Positions 1 through 4,238 of a stretch of DNA of 6,844 bases are shown piece after piece (within the stretch, counting starts at the first letter, position 1; each line of letters opens with the position of its first letter). Position numbers and translations under genes: made by a program. This DNA comes from Patescibacteria group bacterium (GTDB lineage Bacteria; Patescibacteriota; Patescibacteriia; S139-126): the NCBI GenBank assembly GCA_015485755.1, contig WFTD01000049.1, positions 1 through 6,844 of the forward strand, read 5' to 3'. Under the pieces are notes generated by a model. It was not told the origin of the DNA. It saw only the letters and a program-made list of their open reading frames with translations, and did not search any database.

Positions 1-24
1 AATGTAAACAGTTCTTTCCATTAG

Positions 25-71
25 AAAATTATTCCAAACAGCTTTATTTGCTCGTTTGGAGTAATTTTTTT
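25..71 (+). terminator. Rho-independent terminator of a gene left of the window
   Basis: An inverted repeat pairs 25-39 with 54-68, about 15 bp including one U-G wobble (T32 with G61), around a 14-nt loop. It runs directly into the T-tract 65-71. The core arms are TCCAAAC and GTTTGGA. This hairpin plus U-tract is the classic intrinsic terminator form for + strand transcription, although the stem is AT-rich. No gene lies before it in the window, so it presumably ends a transcript entering from the left. Read on the - strand it is followed only by TTTTC, which is weaker. Confidence 0.7.
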
Positions 72-80
72 CTGCTAACC

Positions 81-115
81 TTTATATCTGTGTGAACCGA
101 CCACACAGACATAAA
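81..115. repeat. 14-bp inverted repeat (hairpin or operator)
   Basis: Arms 81-94 (TTTATATCTGTGTG) and 102-115 (CACACAGACATAAA) pair at 13 of 14 positions around the 7-nt loop AACCGAC. The odd pair is A86 with C110 on the + strand, which becomes a U-G wobble on the - strand. It is followed by an A-rich stretch on the + strand and by no T-tract on the - strand, so it is not a terminator. Its right arm covers the possible -35 box at 106-111, so a protein operator is as plausible as an RNA hairpin. Function unknown. Confidence 0.5.
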
Positions 116-134
116 GCAAAAACAAAAATAAAAT
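106..134 (+). promoter_or_regulatory. Putative promoter for the structured RNA
   Basis: CAGACA at 106-111 (4 of 6 to TTGACA) and TAAAAT at 129-134 (5 of 6 to TATAAT) are separated by 17 bp. This predicts a start near 141, exactly where the structured segment begins with AAGGTGC. The surrounding A-richness makes -10-like hexamers easy to find by chance. The main support is the coincidence of the predicted start with the first stem. Confidence 0.35.
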
Positions 135-135
135 T

Positions 136-172
136 AAAAAAAGGTGCCTTCCCACAAAGGGGAACAAGCACC
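136..172 (-). terminator. Rho-independent terminator on the - strand
   Basis: Read on the - strand, GGTGC (172-168) pairs with GCACC (147-143) and TTCCC (164-160) pairs with GGGAA (153-149). A small asymmetric interior loop separates the two helices and the loop is 6 nt. Seven consecutive T (142-136) follow at once. This is a textbook intrinsic terminator for transcription coming from the right, yet no protein gene on the - strand reads into it. On the + strand the same bases would form the first hairpin of the proposed RNA. Confidence 0.65.
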
Positions 173-360
173 ACAGGTTGGCAGAAAAATAAATTTGCCT
201 AGTCGGAAGGCGCTAATTGTCTGTTTGGTAGAAAATACAGACAATCACTTAAAAATAAGTGATTATCTGTTCAGCCAAACAGTTATAGCGCCGGGTGTGA
301 CGGTCTTAATAATAACAGTGTCATTGAGGCGCCGGTCACCCCGGCGCTTCTTTGTTTTTT
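141..360 (+). ncRNA. Unrecognised structured RNA (sRNA or leader candidate)
   Basis: This 220-nt segment is almost wholly accounted for by hairpins. P1 is 143-147/168-172 plus 149-153/160-164. P2 is GGCAGA 180-185 with TTTGCC 194-199. P3 is a long rod made of GGCGCTA 209-215/TAGCGCC 286-292, CTGTTTGG 221-228/CCAAACAG 275-282, and a 14-bp apical stem 237-250/257-270 with one mismatch. P4 is the terminal hairpin 326-350 followed by a T-rich tail. A promoter-like pair just upstream predicts a start at about 141. I do not recognise it as tRNA, tmRNA, RNase P, SRP or 6S RNA, or a common riboswitch. It could be a free sRNA, a leader for the operon at 444, or an RNA from the opposite strand, which has its own promoter-like boxes and terminator. 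Wobble pairs do not settle the strand: P2 and P4 favour +, P1 and the apical stem favour -. Confidence 0.45.
326..360 (+). terminator. Strong GC-rich Rho-independent terminator
   Basis: GAGGCGCCGG (326-335) pairs with CCGGCGCTTC (341-350) in a continuous 10-bp stem with one G-U pair and a 5-nt loop. The tail TTTGTTTTTT (351-360) follows immediately. It ends + strand transcription about 84 nt before the DksA-like gene, separating the structured segment from the next operon's promoter. Part of the stem and loop (332-344) can alternatively pair with 291-303, see findings. Confidence 0.8.
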
Positions 361-384
361 AAGCCAAAATCAAACAAAAGTCAA
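356..384 (-). promoter_or_regulatory. Putative - strand promoter into the structured segment
   Basis: On the - strand TTGACT (384-379, 5 of 6 to consensus) is followed after 17 bp by TAAAAA (361-356, 4 of 6). The predicted start is near 349, the edge of the terminal hairpin. A transcript from here would run to the - strand terminator at 143-136, giving an RNA of about 210 nt. The -10 box is made from the T-tract of the + strand terminator, so it may be fortuitous. Confidence 0.3.
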
Positions 385-388
385 GGGC

Positions 389-417
389 TGGATAGGAGGT
401 TTTGTTTATGATATACT
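389..417 (+). promoter_or_regulatory. Extended -10 promoter of the DksA-like/lspA/yifB operon
   Basis: TATACT (412-417) is preceded by TG one base upstream (409-410), giving the extended -10 form TGnTATACT. TGGATA (389-394, 4 of 6 to TTGACA) lies 17 bp upstream. The predicted start near 424 leaves a leader of about 20 nt before the ATG at 444, with no Shine-Dalgarno site in it. A second -10-like hexamer, TATAAA (423-428), has a poorer -35. Confidence 0.6.
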
Positions 418-419
418 AA
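394..419 (+). other. Possible three-codon leader ORF with perfect Shine-Dalgarno
   Basis: AGGAGGT (394-400) lies 7 nt before an ATG at 408. The frame reads Met-Ile-Tyr and stops with TAA at 417-419. It is the only strong ribosome-binding site noticed before any start in this window. It overlaps the -35/-10 region of the operon promoter, so only a transcript starting further upstream (readthrough of the terminator at 326-360) could carry it. It may be coincidence. Confidence 0.15.
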
Positions 420-443
420 GGCTATAAAATTAAAATTCATTTT

Positions 444-803
444 ATGGATGAACAAATTATCAAACAAGCCAAAGAAAAGTTATTGGCTGAAAAAAAGAGA
501 TTAGAGGCTGAGCTTGTCAGTTTTGCTGACAAAAAGGAGAAGGTAGAGAATGATTTTACCTCTCGTTTTCCTAATTACGGCGATGATGTTGATTCTAATG
601 CGGCTGAAGTTGATCAGTTTGCCGCCAATGTCGCCTTAGAACAAGATCTGGAAAAACTTTTGCAAGATGTTTCTGACGCTTTGGCAAAGATTGAAGAAGG
701 CAAATATGGCGTATGTGAGCGTTGCGGCCAAGAAATTGAAAAAGAAAGGCTACTTGCCTATCCGGCTGCGCGCGAATGCCAACGCTGCAAAGATATAAAA
801 TAA
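444..803 (+). CDS. DksA/TraR-family C4 zinc-finger protein
   Basis: The protein is 119 residues. The N-terminal half (about 1-40) is a charged Lys/Glu-rich helix, and residues 56-86 form a second such helix, as in the coiled coil of DksA. The segment GDDVDSNAAE (46-55) sits at the expected coiled-coil tip; it resembles the DxxDxA tip of E. coli DksA but has N at the A position. A C4 zinc finger closes the protein: C91, C94, C112 and C115 (CxxC-x17-CxxC), preceded by GKYGVCERCG as is typical of the family. Known members bind RNA polymerase through the secondary channel and modulate initiation, some with ppGpp. Whether this short form does so is inference. It is first in an operon, one base overlapping lspA. 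The ATG at 444 follows an AT-rich leader without a Shine-Dalgarno site. Family assignment is firm; the exact role is not. Confidence 0.9.
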   Translation: MDEQIIKQAKEKLLAEKKRLEAELVSFADKKEKVENDFTSRFPNYGDDVDSNAAEVDQFAANVALEQDLEKLLQDVSDALAKIEEGKYGVCERCGQEIEKERLLAYPAARECQRCKDIK

Positions 804-1246
804 TGATTAGCAAGCATTATTATTTGATTTTTTCTTTATTTTTTTTATTTGTTCTTGATCGTTTAGTGAAATTATTATTGGTCAATTATCCCATTGGCAA
901 TTTTTCTATTGGTCCGATTAGTATTTTATTCCATTTAAATCAAGGGGCTATTTTCGGCATAAACATTTCCCGTTTTGTTTTGCTGGTAGCCATGGTAATA
1001 ATTTTTATTGTTTTGTTTAATTGGCTAATATCAGCTTGGCAGGCAAAAGAGTGGCTTATATTTTATTCTTTATCATTGATATTTATTGGGGGATTAAGTA
1101 ATTTTTTGGATAGGTTTTATTTTGACGGAGTGGTTGATTTTATTAGCATAAGTTTTTTGCCTATATTTAATTTATCCGATCTTTATATAACAATTGGGCT
1201 GGTGCTGTTATTTTTTACTTGGCGCAGACAGACTAATGTCTTTTAA
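803..1246 (+). CDS. lspA: Lipoprotein signal peptidase (signal peptidase II)
   Basis: This is an integral-membrane aspartyl protease that removes the signal peptide of diacylglyceryl-modified prolipoproteins. The protein is 147 residues and very hydrophobic, with membrane segments at about 7-27, 56-76, 84-99 and 121-139. Family motifs in order are LDRLVK (18-23), the N46-x-GAIFG loop, NFLDR with catalytic D103 followed by GVVDF, and FNLSD with catalytic D126. Both catalytic aspartates are present and the length is normal or slightly short. I chose the ATG at 803 because it overlaps the upstream stop as TAATG, which suggests translational coupling. It also puts the first membrane helix near the N-terminus. 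An in-frame ATG at 776 would add nine residues inside the preceding gene. No lgt or lnt gene is in the window. Confidence 0.95.
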   Translation: MISKHYYLIFSLFFLFVLDRLVKLLLVNYPIGNFSIGPISILFHLNQGAIFGINISRFVLLVAMVIIFIVLFNWLISAWQAKEWLIFYSLSLIFIGGLSNFLDRFYFDGVVDFISISFLPIFNLSDLYITIGLVLLFFTWRRQTNVF

Positions 1247-1254
1247 TAATTTTT

Positions 1255-2772
1255 ATGTCTAGCAAAATATTATCATGTACAGTATGGGGGCTTGATGGCG
1301 TGTTAGTTGAAGTTGAAGCTGACATAACCCCAACCAGTTTGCCCGCTTTTATTATTGTTGGTTTGCCTGACACCGCTGTTCAGGAATCACGCGAACGCAT
1401 TCGAAGCGCAATAAAAAACAGTGATTTTAAATTTCCCGCTGCTAGAATCGCTGTTAATTTAGCTCCAGCTGATATAAAAAAACAAGGACCCAGCTTTGAC
1501 TTGCCGATTGCCCTGTCAATTTTATCAGCCAACAATGTAATCCCTGCCTTTGCCTGGCAGGATGTTTTTATTGTGGGGGAATTATCTTTGGCGGGAGAGT
1601 TAAGGTCGGTGCAGGGGATGTTAGCAATGCTTATTAGCGCCAAGCAGCAAGGAATAAAAAAAGCAATCGTCCCTTTTGCTAATTGGGCTGAGGCTAGGTT
1701 AATCAAAGGAATTGAGATATTGCCAGTTAGAAATTTGAAGGAGGCGGTAGCTGTTTTGCAAGGGCAGCAGTTGGACTTGCCCCCACCAGAGCAGGATAAT
1801 GATAATTTGGCAGATAAGGTAACAGTAGATTTGGCCGATGTTTATGGGCAGGAGACAGCTAAGCGCGCTTTGGAAATAGCAGCTGCTGGCGGGCATAATA
1901 TTTTGTTTTTTGGGCCGCCGGGATCAGGCAAAACAATGCTAGCTCGGGCTTTGGTAGGAATTCTTCCGCCGCTATCAGAAGAGGAAAGTTTGGAAATAAC
2001 AAAAATTTATTCAGTTGCTGGCTTGCTTTCCTCTCAATTTCCTTTAATTAAAAATAGGCCGTTTCGCACTCCCCATCATACTGCCTCGGCTGTGTCGTTG
2101 GTAGGGGGCGGTGCTAATATTAAACCAGGGGAGATAAGTTTAGCTCATCGCGGCGTTTTGTTTTTGGATGAATTTCCAGAATTTCCGCGAGCGGTGCTGG
2201 ATTCATTGCGGCAGCCGCTTGAGGACGGTATAGTAACAATTTCTCGAGCGCAAGGAAGTTTAAGTTTTCCAGCTAAATTTATGTTGGTAGCAGCGATGAA
2301 TCCGTGTCCTTGCGGTTTTGCTTCCGATCCAGTGCGGACTTGCGTTTGTAGTCCAGCGCAAATAATAAGATATCAAAAAAAGATTTCTGGCCCTCTTTTG
2401 GATCGGATTGATTTGCACATTGAAGTGCCGCGAGTTGATCAAGATAAAATTATGAATCAAGTAAGCCAAGAGAGTTCAGCCGTAGTAGCTCAAAGGGTAA
2501 AACAAGCCAGAGCAATCCAGCGCCAGCGGTTTTTTAACAGGAAAATATTGACTAACTCTGAAATGGGATCGGCTGAACTCAAAGAATTTTGCCAGCTAAC
2601 AGCTGAAGGAAAAGATTTTATGCGCCAAGCAATGGAACGGTTTTATTTGTCAGCCCGCGCTTTCCATCGTTTATTAAAGTTGGCCCGCACTATTGCCGAT
2701 TTGGAAGGAGAAAAGCAAATATCAATTAAACACTTGGCTGAAAGTTTGCAGTATCGCCCTCGGGTTGATTGA
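1255..2772 (+). CDS. comM: YifB/ComM family Mg-chelatase-like AAA+ ATPase
   Basis: The protein is 505 residues, full length for the family. The N-terminal ChlI domain (about 18-170, S5/Lon-like fold) carries VGLPDTAVQESRERI and the PADIKKQGPSFDLPIAL signature. The AAA+ module (about 190-395) has Walker A GPPGSGKT at 220-227 and Walker B VLFLDEF at 301-307. It also has sensor-1 MNP at 348-350, and a cysteine set C351, C353, C363, C365 that may bind metal. The SGPLLDRIDLHIEVP segment lies at 378-392. The C-terminal Mg_chelatase_C domain contains SARAFHRLLKLARTIADLEG (466-485). ComM in naturally competent bacteria is a hexameric helicase that promotes branch migration during integration of incoming DNA. 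Applying that here is inference from family. It lies 8 bp after lspA, without a Shine-Dalgarno site, as the last operon gene. Its TGA stop is 4 bp from the stop of the convergent gene. Confidence 0.95.
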   Translation: MSSKILSCTVWGLDGVLVEVEADITPTSLPAFIIVGLPDTAVQESRERIRSAIKNSDFKFPAARIAVNLAPADIKKQGPSFDLPIALSILSANNVIPAFAWQDVFIVGELSLAGELRSVQGMLAMLISAKQQGIKKAIVPFANWAEARLIKGIEILPVRNLKEAVAVLQGQQLDLPPPEQDNDNLADKVTVDLADVYGQETAKRALEIAAAGGHNILFFGPPGSGKTMLARALVGILPPLSEEESLEITKIYSVAGLLSSQFPLIKNRPFRTPHHTASAVSLVGGGANIKPGEISLAHRGVLFLDEFPEFPRAVLDSLRQPLEDGIVTISRAQGSLSFPAKFMLVAAMNPCPCGFASDPVRTCVCSPAQIIRYQKKISGPLLDRIDLHIEVPRVDQDKIMNQVSQESSAVVAQRVKQARAIQRQRFFNRKILTNSEMGSAELKEFCQLTAEGKDFMRQAMERFYLSARAFHRLLKLARTIADLEGEKQISIKHLAESLQYRPRVD

Positions 2773-2776
2773 TTTA

Positions 2777-4138
2777 TTATTTGGTGTAAGTAAGAGGATT
2801 TATTTTGCGTCCATTTATTCTTACTTCAAAGTGAATGTGAGGGCCAGTAGACCAGCCAGTTGAACCAATTAGGGCAATAACATCGCCTCGTTTGACAGTA
2901 TCGCCTTTTTTGACCAGTAGTTTGGAGGAATGAGCATATAGCGTCACCATGCCGTTGCCATGATTAATCATAACATTATAACCATACCCCCTATTCCACC
3001 CGGCTCTAATAACTTTACCATCTTCAGCCGCATAAATTGGATCTCCCATTCTGCCATTTATGTCCAAAGCGCGATGGCGCAAACTGTAGTATTGGTTAAT
3101 ACGGTGTGACTTGGCTGGCCAGAGCAGCTTGGTACCTGAATTGGGGTTGGCTGGCGCTGGCTTTGGTTTGGTCAGTATTTGTTTTAGGCTAAGAGATGTT
3201 TTGGGTTTGGATTTTTTCCTTATTTTAGGAGCAGGCGGCACTCCATCTGGTATAAATATTTGAGAGCCTACCTTAAGGGCTCGCGGATTTATGTTATTAG
3301 CTTCAATAATAGCTATTTCGTCTGCTTGGTAAAGATCAGCTATTTTTTTAATAGTATCGCCTGATTTGACTGAGTGAATAACTCCATTTTGCGGGGGGAT
3401 TGTCAGTTTATCACCCGGCCTGATTATGGAGAATTTGGTTAGTTTATTAGTCCACAGCAAAGTGTTTATTGATAAGCCGAATTTTTTGGCAATTGAAGAG
3501 ATCGTATCGCCTGATTTCACCACATATTCTTCAATTGTTGTTCTGGTTGGAGGTTTGTCAGGGGCGGTGAGATGTTGCTTGATCAAAACCGAACCGCCTC
3601 TAGCCAGAGCGGTGTTTTCTTCAGGTTGATTTGCCGTATTGTCACTGACTATTGTTTGGGACCGATTGGCTAAATAGTGATTGTTAAGATAGGAAATCGG
3701 TTGTATTTGCGCTGGTTTTGAGTCAGTTATGATTATATCACCGCCAAATTCATCTTGTACCAGTTGAAACAGCAAGCTACTTCTGCCCAACTCATCCCTG
3801 CTTAATTCTTTTGCCCTGAGGTTGTTAGTAGTGATTAGTGAAGTTATCAGTACTACAATAGCAATTGCTGTTATTTTGTTGTTGATGATAAATGAAATTT
3901 TATTATTGTAGCGCTGGCGGTGGTATTTTGTAATCCTTTTTGCTTTTATGTAAATTTTATATATTTTTAGCAATATTTTTTTGTACAAAAAAGCTGCTAT
4001 CCAAGATAGCGGCTTCAATATTATTTGCAAAACTTTGCCAGCCAACTTAACAGAAGTTGGAATGGTTTTGATAATTCTTATCAGAAAAAGCAGTATTAAA
4101 TTGTGTATTTTTTCAGTAATAAAATATTTTTTAGTCAA
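2777..4138 (-). CDS. Membrane-anchored LysM-LysM-M23 peptidoglycan endopeptidase
   Basis: The protein is 453 residues. A long, strongly basic N-terminal part (1-88) contains hydrophobic stretches at about 12-20 and 36-52. A membrane anchor follows at about 89-104. Two LysM repeats bind glycan: 204-248 and 253-297, each with VKSGDTI. A Pro/Lys-rich linker (about 299-335) leads to a LytM/M23 metallopeptidase domain (338-450). Zinc ligands H355, D359 (HxxxD) and H436 are present, with catalytic histidines H403 and H434 (HxH at 434-436). The enzyme should therefore be active, cutting peptide cross-links at the outer face of the membrane, in cell-wall growth or separation. The start is TTG at 4138; an in-frame TAA lies 2 codons upstream and there is no in-frame ATG until residue 365, inside the catalytic domain. 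The gene is monocistronic, convergent with yifB and divergent from leuS. Function is firm; the start is less so. Confidence 0.9.
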   Translation of the reverse strand: MTKKYFITEKIHNLILLFLIRIIKTIPTSVKLAGKVLQIILKPLSWIAAFLYKKILLKIYKIYIKAKRITKYHRQRYNNKISFIINNKITAIAIVVLITSLITTNNLRAKELSRDELGRSSLLFQLVQDEFGGDIIITDSKPAQIQPISYLNNHYLANRSQTIVSDNTANQPEENTALARGGSVLIKQHLTAPDKPPTRTTIEEYVVKSGDTISSIAKKFGLSINTLLWTNKLTKFSIIRPGDKLTIPPQNGVIHSVKSGDTIKKIADLYQADEIAIIEANNINPRALKVGSQIFIPDGVPPAPKIRKKSKPKTSLSLKQILTKPKPAPANPNSGTKLLWPAKSHRINQYYSLRHRALDINGRMGDPIYAAEDGKVIRAGWNRGYGYNVMINHGNGMVTLYAHSSKLLVKKGDTVKRGDVIALIGSTGWSTGPHIHFEVRINGRKINPLTYTK

Positions 4139-4143
4139 ATTTT

Positions 4144-4172
4144 AATATACTAGAGAGCATTATTTGTGTCAA
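4144..4172 (-). promoter_or_regulatory. Sigma70-type promoter of the M23 peptidase gene
   Basis: On the - strand a perfect TTGACA (4172-4167) is followed after exactly 17 bp by TATATT (4149-4144, 5 of 6 to TATAAT). It is the best consensus promoter noticed in the window. The predicted transcription start, about 4137, coincides with the TTG start codon at 4138-4136, so the mRNA may be leaderless or the real start may lie downstream. Confidence 0.75.
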
Positions 4173-4179
4173 TAAGTAT

Positions 4180-4207
4180 TTGCACAGGCAAACAATTGTG
4201 TTAAATT
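4180..4207 (+). promoter_or_regulatory. leuS: Extended -10 promoter of leuS
   Basis: TTGCAC (4180-4185) lies 16 bp before TAAATT (4202-4207), which is preceded by TG one base upstream (4199-4200), an extended -10 form. The predicted start is near 4214, leaving a leader of about 25 nt with no room for a T-box or other long leader. It is back-to-back with the M23 promoter, the two -35 boxes being 7 bp apart. The -10 hexamer is only 4 of 6 to consensus. Confidence 0.45.
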
Positions 4208-4238
4208 AGATATGTTCAGTCATTAATTTTATTGGATT

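Noticed and set aside
144..362. An open frame of 72 codons starting with GTG
   Set aside because: It runs through the hairpins and ends in the T-tract of the terminator at 326-360. It has no ribosome-binding site, its start is inside the P1 stem, and the translation resembles no family I know. RNA structure explains the stretch better.
776..802. An upstream ATG in frame with lspA
   Set aside because: It lies within the zinc-finger end of the preceding gene and would add nine residues before the normal N-terminus. The TAATG overlap start at 803 is more typical.
2770..2790. UGA recoding to Gly, as in Gracilibacteria and Absconditabacteria
   Set aside because: TGA ends yifB at a natural family C-terminus and no gene has an in-frame TGA. 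Reading through would only run a few codons into the convergent gene.
2773..2826. Inverted repeat AAGTAAGA/TCTTACTT (2788-2795 and 2819-2826) near the convergent stops, considered as a terminator
   Set aside because: The loop is 23 nt, there is no T-tract on either strand, and it lies in the coding end of the M23 gene. No terminator is evident between the two convergent genes.
4139..4238. T-box or other leader regulating leuS
   Set aside because: The gap is only 100 bp and is shared with a divergent promoter. The predicted leader is about 25 nt and no T-box sequence is seen.
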